Assembly (NCBI RefSeq): GCF_023016265.1 | Contig: NZ_CP095412.1 | Location: forward strand, 3,224,001-3,288,000 | Reading direction: 5' to 3' | Source of the DNA: Blastococcus sp. PRF04-17 | GTDB taxonomy: Bacteria > Actinomycetota > Actinomycetes > Mycobacteriales > Geodermatophilaceae | Length of the DNA: 64,000 bases | In this document: one piece after another, positions 47,895 through 56,628 of the stretch | How the letters are laid out: every line of letters starts with the position of its first letter | How positions within the stretch are numbered: position 1 is the first letter of the stretch | Program-made: the position numbers and the translations under genes | The notes under the pieces: model-generated | The model's input: the letters and a program-made list of their open reading frames with translations, nothing else | Database searches by the model: none | Told to the model about the DNA's origin: nothing

Positions 47895-49405
47895 GCCCCC
47901 GCCCCGGTGGCCGCGGCCGAGCCGTCAGTGGAGTGGTCCCCGCCGCGCAGGCTGTCCAGGGAGTAGGCGGCCAGCGGCCGGGTGGCCGTGGCTGGCAGCG
48001 GGATGACCAGGGCTTCCCCGGCGGGGCGGACATCGGCGACTCCGGCGCCGGCGGCCAGGATCGAACGCACGTCGGCGGCGCGCCAGCGGCCGAAGGCGAC
48101 CGCTCGACCGAGCGCGGCGGTCAGCGCCTCGCGGCCGTGGGAGGCCTCGAGGGCGGCCAGCTCGACCAGTTCGGGGCCGAGGCGGGTGTTGCCGGCCGCG
48201 GCGGCGCCGACCAGCCACTGCTCGGCGACCGGGCCGAGGGCGCAGAACGCCTTCTCCGCCGCCGTCCTCGGGCGGGCCGCCCGCTGCGGTGCCCGGCGGG
48301 GGCCGCCGTAGTGCTCATCCAGCACGCTGGCCTCGCCCGGCGCGACGAGGGCGTGATCGGCGGCGACCTCACCGGTGCCCGGCACCACCACGGTGAGTCG
48401 GCCGTCGGCGGCCAGCAGTGCGACCTGGGTGCCGATCAGCGCGGTCGGCACCGAGTAGCGAGCCGAGGAGAACCGCACGCAGGACAGCTTGTCGACCTTG
48501 CGCAGCGTCGTGCGTCCGATGCTGGGCCGCAGCGAGGGCATCGCGCCCAGCAGTTCCCGTTCGGTCTCCAGCCGAGCCGCCGGGATCGCGGCGATCTCCG
48601 AGTGCACGACGCCGTTGACCTCGTCGCACCAGGCGGCCGCCGCCGCGTTCGCCGCGGTCAGGTCGGCGAACGGGGCCTGCGGGATCATCAGGTCGGTCTT
48701 GGCGTAGCCGACCAGGTTCTCCACGATGCCCTTGCTGGCCGGATCGGCGGCCCGACAGAAGTCCGGACGGAACCGGTAGTGCGCGGCGAACCGCACGTAG
48801 TCCGGGGTCGGCACCACCACGTCGGCGACCACGCCGCCCTTCAGGCAGCCCATCCGGTCGGCCAGCACCACCTTCGGCACCCCGCCGAGGACCTCGAAGC
48901 ACTCGGCTAGCAGCCCCAGGGTGGTCTCGGCGCGCTCGTCGGTGGCGAAGCGGACGAACCGAACCCGGGAGAACGCCAGCACCGCGCAGAACACGTGCAG
49001 CCCGCCGAGGGTGCCCCAGTCGATGGCCAGCACCTCACCCGGCGCCCACACCGCCGGCCGGCGGCTGCGGGCGTTGGCCTGCCGCCACGCCTTCTTCTCG
49101 GCCGCGATCAGCCGCCGGAAGTTGCGCGCCGACCCCTCATACCCGGCCGCCCGCGCCGTCGGCAGCAGCCGCTTGGCGCTGATCCGCCCGTGCGTCTTCT
49201 TGACCGTGCCGGCCACCAGATCGCGCACGACCTCATAGTTCGCCGGCCGCGGCGGCCGGACCGGGCGCTGCCCGCCGGCCTCGTGCCGTTCGATGATCCG
49301 CTTCACCGTCTTGTGGGTGGTGCCGCAGATCGCGGCCGCTCCCCGGTAGCTGCCCACCTCGCGGTAGGCGGTGATGACGTCCAACTCATCCCTCGCAGAC
49401 TTCAA
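47891..49405 (-). CDS. istA: IS21 transposase IstA
   Basis: 504 aa. An N-terminal HTH (GSYRGAAAICGTTHKTVKRII) precedes the DDE domain: EVLAIDWGTLGGLHVF (first Asp), KVVLADRMGCLKGG (second Asp), DPASKGIVENLVGYAK (Glu). A C-terminal basic region follows. The start is a TTG with GGGGAG upstream. Full length for the family. Confidence 0.95.
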   Translation of the reverse strand: MKSARDELDVITAYREVGSYRGAAAICGTTHKTVKRIIERHEAGGQRPVRPPRPANYEVVRDLVAGTVKKTHGRISAKRLLPTARAAGYEGSARNFRRLIAAEKKAWRQANARSRRPAVWAPGEVLAIDWGTLGGLHVFCAVLAFSRVRFVRFATDERAETTLGLLAECFEVLGGVPKVVLADRMGCLKGGVVADVVVPTPDYVRFAAHYRFRPDFCRAADPASKGIVENLVGYAKTDLMIPQAPFADLTAANAAAAAWCDEVNGVVHSEIAAIPAARLETERELLGAMPSLRPSIGRTTLRKVDKLSCVRFSSARYSVPTALIGTQVALLAADGRLTVVVPGTGEVAADHALVAPGEASVLDEHYGGPRRAPQRAARPRTAAEKAFCALGPVAEQWLVGAAAAGNTRLGPELVELAALEASHGREALTAALGRAVAFGRWRAADVRSILAAGAGVADVRPAGEALVIPLPATATRPLAAYSLDSLRGGDHSTDGSAAATGAGA

Positions 49406-49858
49406 TGGAGCTCCCCTGGGCGGTGCGGTGACTGGCTAGACACCGCCACCGTCACCGCCCAGGGCCTCAGCTCACGATCGACACGACGAGCGAGGGACGG
49501 GGACCTTCACCTGGCCATCAGCGGGGACTTCTCGATGGCCACCAGTGGGGACTTTGGCACGGCCACGGACACCACGAGCTCGGGATTCGTACCGCCCGCG
49601 AACGTCTGATCCCGCTTGTCATTGCTCAACGACCACAGGCCAGATCGAGCCGTCGCTAGATCGCGGGACGTCAAGTCCTCCAAGGCCTTCTCCAAGCCCT
49701 CGTGATGCCAGCGTCGAGCGACTGCAACAAAAGTGATGAGCGTGATTACGAGCGCGGAACTACTGATCGCCCAAGTCACCGTAGCGCCTCCAATGATGCT
49801 GGCTGATGCCCGAATGGGCACTTCACCATCGGCGGCCGCCGAATAGTGCTTGAGGCTC

Positions 49859-49905
49859 GGACCGCAGAGGCCCAGAACCGCGCGGGTTCTGGGCCTCTCG
49901 GGTCC
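49859..49905. terminator. Terminator downstream of the desaturase gene
   Basis: Stem AGAGGCCCAGAACC / GGTTCTGGGCCTCT extended by GGACC / GGTCC. Same stem core as the dnaB-operon terminator. Confidence 0.85.
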
Positions 49906-49917
49906 AACAGTGCGCGA

Positions 49918-51123
49918 TCAGGCGGCCGCGGGCTCCGGACGCAGCAGCTCCCGGCGGACCTTCCGGCCGCCGAAGGTCAACCGGGCGAGCTTGACCAGCT
50001 GCGCGGGCGCGTTCTTCGGCGTCGTCTCGGCCAGCCAGCCGTTCGGCAGGGACAGCCGGATCACCTTGTGCCAGGCGCTCGCGACCTGCTTGTGCAGCGG
50101 CGCCGTGTGATAGGTCAGGCCGTACCGGTCGAAGATGTCCTTCACCTTCGGGGCGATCTCGGCGTACCGGTTGCTCGGCAGGTCCGGGAACAGGTGGTGC
50201 TCCACCTGGTGCGACAGGTTGCCGGTCATGATGTGCATCGCCTTCGAACCCGAGATGTTCGCCGAGCCCAGCATCTGGCGGATGTACCACTCGCCGCGGG
50301 TCTCGCCGTCGATCGACTTCTTCTCGAACGTCTCGACGCCCTCGGGGAAGTGGCCGCACATGATCACCGAGTGCGACCACAGGTTGCGGACCACGTTGGC
50401 GGTGAAGTTGGCGGCCAGCGTCGGCAGGAACGACGGCCCCGACAGCAGCGGGTGGATCAGGTAGTCCTTGCCGGCCTGGTTGCGGATCTTCTTCAGCACC
50501 TGCCTGGCTGCCGCCCGGAAGGCCGGGTCCTGCCGGCGCTTCTTCGTGGCCAGGTTCTTGCCGAGCTCCAGGTCGTACGCGGCGATCCCGTACTCGAAGA
50601 AGCACGCGTTGACGAAGTTCCACAGCGGCTGGGCCAGGTACAGCGGGTGCCAACGCTGGTCCTCGTCTACCCGCATGATGCCGTAGCCCAGGTCGTTGTC
50701 CTTGCCGATCACGTTCGTGTACGTGTGGTGCAGCTCGTTGTGCGAGTGCTTCCACTGCTCGGCCGGGCTCGCCATGTCCCACTCCCACGTCGTGGAGTGG
50801 ATCTTCGGGTCGCGCATCCAGTCCCACTGGCCGTGCAGGATGTTGTGCCCGATCTCCATGTTCTCGAGGATCTTGGCGACCGACAGGCCGACCGTTCCCA
50901 CGACCCAGGCAGGCGGGAACATCGACACCAGCAGGGCGGCGCGGCTGCCCAGCTCGAGCTTGCGCTGCACGTCGATGACGCGGCGGATGTACTTCGCGTC
51001 GTCCTCACCGAGGCTGTCGCGCACCTCCTGGCGGATGGTGTCGAGCTCCTTGCCGATGATCTCGATGTCCTCGGCGGAGAGGTGGGCGATCGGGTTCTCG
51101 GGCTTCTTCTGGATCACGGTCAC
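49918..51123 (-). CDS. Membrane fatty-acid (acyl-CoA) desaturase, DesA3-like
   Basis: 401-aa di-iron desaturase. His boxes are present: GHNILHG, HSHNELHH and QVEHHLFP. Hydrophobic segments surround AALLVSMFPPAWVVG and FLPTLAANF. The enzyme probably makes delta-9 unsaturated acyl chains, receiving electrons from the reductase encoded just upstream, as with Rv3229c/Rv3230c of M. tuberculosis. Both genes run on the minus strand, 27 bp apart, and face a PucR regulator. Confidence 0.93.
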   Translation of the reverse strand: MTVIQKKPENPIAHLSAEDIEIIGKELDTIRQEVRDSLGEDDAKYIRRVIDVQRKLELGSRAALLVSMFPPAWVVGTVGLSVAKILENMEIGHNILHGQWDWMRDPKIHSTTWEWDMASPAEQWKHSHNELHHTYTNVIGKDNDLGYGIMRVDEDQRWHPLYLAQPLWNFVNACFFEYGIAAYDLELGKNLATKKRRQDPAFRAAARQVLKKIRNQAGKDYLIHPLLSGPSFLPTLAANFTANVVRNLWSHSVIMCGHFPEGVETFEKKSIDGETRGEWYIRQMLGSANISGSKAMHIMTGNLSHQVEHHLFPDLPSNRYAEIAPKVKDIFDRYGLTYHTAPLHKQVASAWHKVIRLSLPNGWLAETTPKNAPAQLVKLARLTFGGRKVRRELLRPEPAAA

Positions 51124-51150
51124 GGGTGTCGCTCCTCTTCTCGGGGGCGG

Positions 51151-52245
51151 TCAGTGGTCGATGTCGCAGGCGCCGGCGGCGGCGCTCACACAGGTCTGGA
51201 TCAGGACGCCGTCCCCCGGAGCGGCGGTGGTCAGCTCGCCGTTGCGCAGGTCGCGCACGGCGCCCTCCCGCAGCGGCAGCACGCAGCCGTAGCAGATGCC
51301 CATGCGGCAGCCGCTCGGCATGAGGACGCCGGCCTCCTCGGCGGCGTCCAGGATCGGCGTGCTGCCGTCGGCCTCGAGCGTGGTGCCGGACCGGGTGAAG
51401 GAGACCGTGCCGCCCTCGCCGGTGACGAGCACGGTCGGCCGGAACCGCTCCGTGTAGAGCCGGTCGGACAGCCCGGCGGCCGCCCAGTGCTCCTCGAGTG
51501 CCTCCAGCATGCCCACCGGCCCGCACGCCCACGTGGCCCGCTCGGCCAGGTCCGGCACGAGCCCGGCGATGGCCGGGGCGTCGAGCATCCCGTGGGTGTC
51601 GGTGTGCTGCTCGACCAGCCGGATCCGGCCGTCGTCCGCCATCTGCCGCAGCTCGGGCCCGAAGACGACGTCCTCGGGGGTCGGCGCGGAGTGGATCAGG
51701 ACCACGTCGGACAGGACGTGGTTGCGCAGGATGCCCATGACCGGCGTGATGCCGGAGCCGGCGGTGACGAACAGGACCTTCGCCGGCGGCTCGGCCGGCA
51801 GGCAGAACTCACCGGCCGCCTGGTCGAGCTGCACGATGGTGCCCGGCTGCGCGCGGTGCACCAGGTGGTTGCTGACCTTCCCGTCCGGGATCGCCTTCAC
51901 CGTGACGCTGATGCAGCCGTCCTCGCGGGTCAGGTCGGACGTCAGCGAGTAGGCCCGCCACTGGCGGACGCCGTCGACGTCGATGCCGATGCGGACGTAC
52001 TGGCCCGGCGTGTGCGGGCGCCAGCTGCGCCCCGGACGGATGACGACCGTCGCGGCGTCCGGCGTCTCGGGGTGGATCGCCTCGATCCGGCCCCGCAGGG
52101 CGGCACCGGAACGCAGCGGGTCGACGAGGTCGAGGTAGTCCTCGGGCAGCAGCGGTGTCGTGACCAGCTCGGCGAGCTTCAGCAGGCGGTCACGCAGGGG
52201 AATCCGCTGCGGGGTCGCAGCAGGACGCGGGACAGTGGCCGTCAT
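51151..52245 (-). CDS. Ferredoxin reductase for the desaturase (FAD, NAD(P)H, C-terminal 2Fe-2S)
   Basis: 364 aa: an FAD domain (PGQYVRIGIDVDGVRQWRAYSLTS), an NAD(P) domain (VLFVTAGSGITPVMGILR, ERATWACGPVGMLEALE) and a plant-type 2Fe-2S domain (CRMGICYGC with a later Cys in LIQTCVSAAAG). The three-domain order matches the electron donor of DesA3-like desaturases. ATG 52245 is chosen over an upstream start as TATVPRP follows directly. Same operon as the desaturase. Confidence 0.92.
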   Translation of the reverse strand: MTATVPRPAATPQRIPLRDRLLKLAELVTTPLLPEDYLDLVDPLRSGAALRGRIEAIHPETPDAATVVIRPGRSWRPHTPGQYVRIGIDVDGVRQWRAYSLTSDLTREDGCISVTVKAIPDGKVSNHLVHRAQPGTIVQLDQAAGEFCLPAEPPAKVLFVTAGSGITPVMGILRNHVLSDVVLIHSAPTPEDVVFGPELRQMADDGRIRLVEQHTDTHGMLDAPAIAGLVPDLAERATWACGPVGMLEALEEHWAAAGLSDRLYTERFRPTVLVTGEGGTVSFTRSGTTLEADGSTPILDAAEEAGVLMPSGCRMGICYGCVLPLREGAVRDLRNGELTTAAPGDGVLIQTCVSAAAGACDIDH

Positions 52246-52338
52246 GTCTCGAGGGTTGTCCAGCGCGAGGCGCAACTACCTGTGCCACGGACGTGAATCG
52301 GGCGGTAGGTTCTGTTCCCTGCGAACAAGAGAGGTCGA

Positions 52339-53547
52339 ATGGCGGACGACGGACTGAGCCTCCCGCCCCAGGTGGCCGACGCGATGCGGCGAGAGCTGCC
52401 GTCGGTGGCCGAGGCGACGGTGGCCGCGATCGTGGTCGAGGTGCCCAGCTACGCCGACGCCTTCGCCGGTGGGATGGGCCGCACCATCGAGAACGCCGTC
52501 CAGCTCGCCCTCGGCGGCTTCCTCGAGCTCGCGTCGTCCGGCAGCCAGAGCGACGCCAGCACGCCCATCCAGCCGGCGCTCGACGGCGCCTACGCGCTGG
52601 GCCGAGGGGAGGCGCGCAGCGGGCGGTCCATGGACGCGCTCCTGGGCGCCTACCGCGTCGGCGCCCGCGAGTCGTGGCGGCACATGGCCGCCGGCGCCGT
52701 CCGGGCGGGGCTGAGCGTGGAGCAGCTGGCCCGCTTCGCCGAACTGGTCTTCGCCTACATCGACCAGCTGTCGGCGGCGAGCGCGGCCGGGCACAGCGAC
52801 GAGCTGGCCACCAGCGGACGCGTCCGGGAGCGCTACCTGGAGCGGCTGGCCGACCACCTCCTCGCCGGGGGGAGCCGTGAGGACCTGCTGGCGGCGACCG
52901 ACCGCGCCGACTGGCCGCCGCCTCGCACGCTGACCGCGGTGATCCTCCCCGAGGCCCGCGTGCGCGGGGCATGGCCGTCGCTCGATCCCCGCACGCTGCG
53001 CTCCACCGAGGACGTGCCCGGCCTCGAGTCCCCGGGCGACCTGGTCGTGCTGCTGGTCCCGGACGCCGAGGGGCGGTCGCGGCCGGCGTTGCTGCGCTCA
53101 CTGGGTGACCGCGAGGCAGTCGTCGGCCCCGCCCGGCCGTGGGACGAGGTGCACAGCTCCTACGCCCGCGCCCTCCGCGCCCTCCAGCTCGGCCTGACGC
53201 CCGACGGCCCGGAGCCGTTGGACACCGAGGCCCGGCTGGCCGACCTCGTCCTGCGCGCCGACGAGACCGCGCTGGCCGATCTGCGGGCCCAGGCCCTGGC
53301 GCCGTTGGCACATCTGAACGACGGGGCGCGCGAGAAGCTGACCGAGACCCTCCGGTCGTGGCTGCTCCACCACGGACGGCGGGAGGCGGTCGCGGCGGAG
53401 CTGTTCGTGCACCCGCAGACGGTGCGGTACCGCATGACCCGACTGCGCGAGCTCTACGGCAAGCAGCTGGAGGACCCGCGCTGCGTCCTGGAACTCACCG
53501 TTGCGCTCGGCGTCACCCCGCAGCCGATGGAGAGGAGCGACGAATGA
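52339..53547 (+). CDS. PucR-family transcriptional regulator
   Basis: 402 aa. The C-terminal PucR HTH is clear: LTETLRSWLLHHGRREAVAAELFVHPQTVRYRMTRLRELYG. The N-terminal half has the GGDEF-like/CdaR look, with SRVRE-type LERLADHLLAGG. It is divergent from the desaturase operon by 93 bp, so it probably controls membrane-lipid desaturation. ATG 52339 has AGAGAGGTC upstream. The stop overlaps the next gene's ATG. Confidence 0.9.
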   Translation: MADDGLSLPPQVADAMRRELPSVAEATVAAIVVEVPSYADAFAGGMGRTIENAVQLALGGFLELASSGSQSDASTPIQPALDGAYALGRGEARSGRSMDALLGAYRVGARESWRHMAAGAVRAGLSVEQLARFAELVFAYIDQLSAASAAGHSDELATSGRVRERYLERLADHLLAGGSREDLLAATDRADWPPPRTLTAVILPEARVRGAWPSLDPRTLRSTEDVPGLESPGDLVVLLVPDAEGRSRPALLRSLGDREAVVGPARPWDEVHSSYARALRALQLGLTPDGPEPLDTEARLADLVLRADETALADLRAQALAPLAHLNDGAREKLTETLRSWLLHHGRREAVAAELFVHPQTVRYRMTRLRELYGKQLEDPRCVLELTVALGVTPQPMERSDE

Positions 53548-54430
53548 CCGTCGACCTGGACGCGGCCGCCGACTTCCTGGCGGCTCGGGCCGGCTCCTGG
53601 ACCGACGGCGCTTCGACCTGCTCGTCGGCGACGGCGGCGTCGAGCAGGTGGTGGCGGCGGTCGACGGTTACCGGAACCCGGACGGTGGCTACGGCTGGGG
53701 GCTCGAGCCCGACCTCCGGTCCCGCACCAGCCAGCCCGGCGGAGCGCTGCACGCCTTCGAGGTCTTCGCCGACCTCGCGCCGGCCACCACATCCCGCGCC
53801 GTCGAGCTGTGCGACTGGCTGGCCGGGACCACGCTCGCCGACGGCGGGCTGCCGTTCGCGGGGCCGATGCCCGATCCCGCCGCGTGCGCGCCGTTCTGGG
53901 CCTCCGCCGACAGCCGCACGTCCTCCCTGCAGATCACCGCGATCGTGGCCGCCGCCGCCCACCGCGTGGCCGTCGCCGACACGGCGGTCGCGGAGCATCC
54001 GTGGCTCGCGCGGGCGACGGAGTTCTGTCTGACCGCGGTGCGCGACCTCGGCGACGATCCGCACGCCATGGTGCTGGCGTTCGCCGCCCAGCTGCTCGAC
54101 GCCGCCGCTGCCCGGTACCCGGAGGCCACCGAGCTGGTGGAGGTGCTACGGCCGCACGTGCCGGCGAACGGACTGCTGCACGTCGCCGGCGGCGCGGACG
54201 AGGAGTTCATGCGGCCGCTGGACTTCGCCCCGTTCCCGGGCGGTCCGGCGCGGACGCTGTTCGCCCCTGGCGTCGTCGAGGCCGATCTCGAGCGGCTGGC
54301 GACGGGGCAGCAGCGCGACGGCGGCTGGGCGGTCGACTTCGACAGCTACTCCCCCGCGGCGGCGCTGGAGTGGCGCGGCCTGCGCACCGTGTCCGCGCTC
54401 GTGGTCCTGCGCGCCAACGGCTCGCTCTGA
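53544..54430 (+). CDS. Terpenoid-cyclase/prenyltransferase-fold-like protein, apparent frameshift
   Basis: About 295 aa. RNPDGGYGWGLEPDLRSRTSQPGGALHAFEVF and ATGQQRDGGWAVDFDSYSP are QW-like repeats typical of alpha/alpha-barrel terpenoid cyclases and squalene-hopene-like folds. No DXDD or DDXXD motif is seen, so enzymatic activity is uncertain. One missing base near 53600-53609 joins TVDLDAAADFLAARAGSW to RFDLLVGDGGVEQVVAAVDG. The ATG overlaps the PucR stop (ATGA). Confidence 0.75.
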
Positions 54431-54455
54431 CCGCCGTCGGCGAGGCCGGGCGACG

Positions 54456-55061
54456 TCAGGCCGGCCGGAGGACGGCGACGAGGAAGTCCGACTCCGGCGT
54501 GAACGGCCGCAGGTCCCAGGTCGACAGCAGCAGGTCAGGCGCCCAGCCGGCGTCCCCGGCATCGGCCAGGAACTCGTCGAACGGGTAGTCGCGGCCGGCG
54601 CCGAAGCCGATGGCGGCGCGGCCGTCGTCCCGGACGTGCGCTCGCATCCGGCGCAACACCGGGCGTCGGGTCGAGGGCGCCAGGAACGTCATGACGTTGC
54701 CCGCGCAGACGATCACGTCGAACGGCTCGCTGATGCCGCGCCCGGGTAGATCCAGCTCGGCCAGGTCTCCGACGAGCCAGCGTGCACGGGGACGGTCCCG
54801 CTCCGCGGCGGCGATCAGCACCGGGTCGACGTCCACGCCGACCACCTCGTGACCGACCGAGGCGAGGTGCCCGCCGATCCTGCCCTCCCCGCAGCCGGCG
54901 TCCAGCACGCGCGAGCCGCGGGCGAGCATCGCGTCGACCAGCCGCGCCTCGCCCACGACGTCCATTCCCTGCGCCGCGAGATCGCGCCAGCGCTGGATGT
55001 AGGTCGTGGAGTGATCCGGGTTCTCCTGGGTGATCCGCACCCAGGCGCTCTGCTCCGTCAT
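54456..55061 (-). CDS. SAM-dependent class I methyltransferase
   Basis: 201 aa, Rossmann-like: VLDAGCGEGRIGGHLASVGHEVVGVDVDP is motif I, FDVIVCAGNVMTFL motif IV. The N-terminal HSTTYIQRWRDLAAQGMDVVGEARLVDAML is usual for the Methyltransf_25 group. Substrate unknown. ATG 55061 is chosen at MTEQSAW; a longer start would add an Arg-rich, unlikely leader. Five bases separate it from the FAD oxidase, which is upstream, so an operon is likely. Confidence 0.88.
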   Translation of the reverse strand: MTEQSAWVRITQENPDHSTTYIQRWRDLAAQGMDVVGEARLVDAMLARGSRVLDAGCGEGRIGGHLASVGHEVVGVDVDPVLIAAAERDRPRARWLVGDLAELDLPGRGISEPFDVIVCAGNVMTFLAPSTRRPVLRRMRAHVRDDGRAAIGFGAGRDYPFDEFLADAGDAGWAPDLLLSTWDLRPFTPESDFLVAVLRPA

Positions 55062-55065
55062 GCGG

Positions 55066-56628
55066 TCACGATGGCACGGGCGGCGCGGGATCGACGAGGA
55101 CGCCGGGATTGAGGACGCCGGCCGGGTCGAGTGCGGCCTTCGCCGCCCGCAGCGCCACCGCGAACGGCTCCGGGCGCTGCTTGTCATAGCCCGGGCGATG
55201 GTCCCGGCCGACGGCGTGGTGGTGCGTGATCGTCGCGCCGAGTCGCCCGAGCACCTCGGTGGCCGCCGTCTTGACGTCGTCCCACATCGCCACCTCCGAG
55301 CCGGGCCGCCCGGCCGCGATCACCGTGAAGTACGGCGCCGGCCCGTCGGGGTACACGTGCGTGAAGCGGCAGTTGACCAGCCCCGGCGCGCCGGTCACGC
55401 GCTCGACCGCCGCCCCCACCTCGGTGCGCACGGTCGCGTACAGCTCCTCGGCGCGGTCCCAGGTGCAGGCGGTCTCGAAGGTCTCGACGATCGCGCTCAT
55501 GCGGGCCAGGCCGTCGCGCACGTAGGGCATGCGCAGGAACGCCGACCGCCAGCTCTCGGCGGCGGTATCGGCCCCACCGGACGCGGCGACCGTGCCGCCG
55601 TGGTCCCGGGCCAGGTCCAGCAGCTCGCCGAGCCGGCCCTGCACCGGCGAGACGGCGGACTCGACACCCAGCACGAGCAGACAGCCGGACGCCGACGCCC
55701 CCGACAGCGCCGCCTCGCCCGGATCGAGCAGCCGGCAGTTCGCCGGGTACAGCGCGGCCTGCGAGATCGCCCGCACCGCGGAGGTCGCGGTGGTCATGTC
55801 GGCGAAGGTCACCGTCGCCGACGCCTTGAAGCGGGGCCGGTCCTGCAGCCGCATCCAGGCCTCGGTGATCACACCGAGGATGCCCTCGGAGCCGAGGAAC
55901 AACCGGTCCGGCGACGGCCCCGCGCCCGAACCGGGCAGCCGCCACGACTCGCTGACCCCGACCGGTGTCACCACCCGCAGTGACTCCACCAGGTCGTCGA
56001 TGTGGGTGTGCAGAGTCGCGTAGTGCCCGCCCGCACGGGTCGCCAGCCAGCCCCCCAGGGTGGAGAACTCGAAGCTCTGCGGGAAGTGGCGCAACGTCAG
56101 CGCGTGCGGGCGCAGCTGTTCCTCGAGCGCCGGACCCAGGGCACCGGCCTGGATGCGCGCGGCGCGGCTCACGCCATCGACCTCCAGCACGCGGCCGAGA
56201 CCGGCGAGGTCGAGGCTCAGCCAGGGCCCGTCGCCGCGGAACTCGACGCCGCCCACCACCGAGCTGCCGCCGCCGTAGGGGACGACGGCGATGCCGGCCC
56301 CGGCCGCCCAGTCCAGCAGCCGCACGACGTCGTCCTCCGTCCGCGGCAGGGCGACGGCGTCGGGTGCGGCGGGCAGCTTCCCCGACAGCGCACGGACGAC
56401 GTCCCGGTACGCCTTGCCGTAGGCGTGCGACACCCGTACGTCCGGAGCGGTGGTGACCGGCAGCGACGTGGGCGGCCGCAGCCGCGGCGGGGGCACCACC
56501 ACGTCGGCGATGTCCGGTACGGGGCGGGGACGGTCGGGCAGTCCGGGGAGCAATGCCGCCAGCTCGACGCACTCGGCGTCGGGCAGCGCGCGGTCGATCG
56601 TGCCCCAACCCCACCAGGAACGCGTCAT
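55066..56628 (-). CDS. FAD-binding oxidase (alkyldihydroxyacetone-phosphate-synthase/D-lactate dehydrogenase type)
   Basis: 520 aa. The PCMH FAD domain shows VALPRTEDDVVRLLDWAAGAGIAVVPYGGGSSVVGGVE and FPQSFEFSTLGGWLATRAGG; the C-terminal cap has KAALDPAGVLNPGVLVDP. AGPS-like proteins in actinobacteria often act on lipids or aromatic alcohols; substrate not evident. ATG 56628 overlaps the dinB stop. Because of a base error in dinB the two are read as one 994-residue frame; that fusion is not real. Confidence 0.88.
   Translation of the reverse strand: MTRSWWGWGTIDRALPDAECVELAALLPGLPDRPRPVPDIADVVVPPPRLRPPTSLPVTTAPDVRVSHAYGKAYRDVVRALSGKLPAAPDAVALPRTEDDVVRLLDWAAGAGIAVVPYGGGSSVVGGVEFRGDGPWLSLDLAGLGRVLEVDGVSRAARIQAGALGPALEEQLRPHALTLRHFPQSFEFSTLGGWLATRAGGHYATLHTHIDDLVESLRVVTPVGVSESWRLPGSGAGPSPDRLFLGSEGILGVITEAWMRLQDRPRFKASATVTFADMTTATSAVRAISQAALYPANCRLLDPGEAALSGASASGCLLVLGVESAVSPVQGRLGELLDLARDHGGTVAASGGADTAAESWRSAFLRMPYVRDGLARMSAIVETFETACTWDRAEELYATVRTEVGAAVERVTGAPGLVNCRFTHVYPDGPAPYFTVIAAGRPGSEVAMWDDVKTAATEVLGRLGATITHHHAVGRDHRPGYDKQRPEPFAVALRAAKAALDPAGVLNPGVLVDPAPPVPS

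Larger units (their letters stand above)
47051..49571 (-). mobile_element. IS21-family insertion sequence, 2521 bp, with 5-bp target duplication
   Basis: Ends read TGTCAACGGCC.. on the left and, on the other strand, TGTCCGTGGCC.. on the right; both start with TG and share GTCCCC further in. Internal terminal repeats such as AAGTCCCC-CTG-TGGCCA occur at both ends, as in IS21. The direct repeat CCACG flanks the element (47046-47050 and 49572-49576). istA and istB are intact and overlap as ATGA. Nothing indicates decay, so it looks recent and potentially active. Confidence 0.93.
46759..49821 (-). pseudogene. Membrane-protein gene interrupted by IS21-family element
   Basis: The N-terminal part (49821 leftward) has one membrane helix (AISSSALVITLITFVAVA), a short basic segment and LWSLSNDKRDQTFAGGTNPELV. 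The C-terminal part (47049 to 46759) continues EHHFTVLWCLERTWLRRERILG and ends GDPLPSY. Deleting the IS and one copy of the CCACG duplication joins them in frame as a single protein of about 178 aa. Both parts have clearly lower GC than the chromosome, so the gene is probably acquired. It resembles small single-pass proteins such as DUF4760 members, but that is only a guess. Confidence 0.8.
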
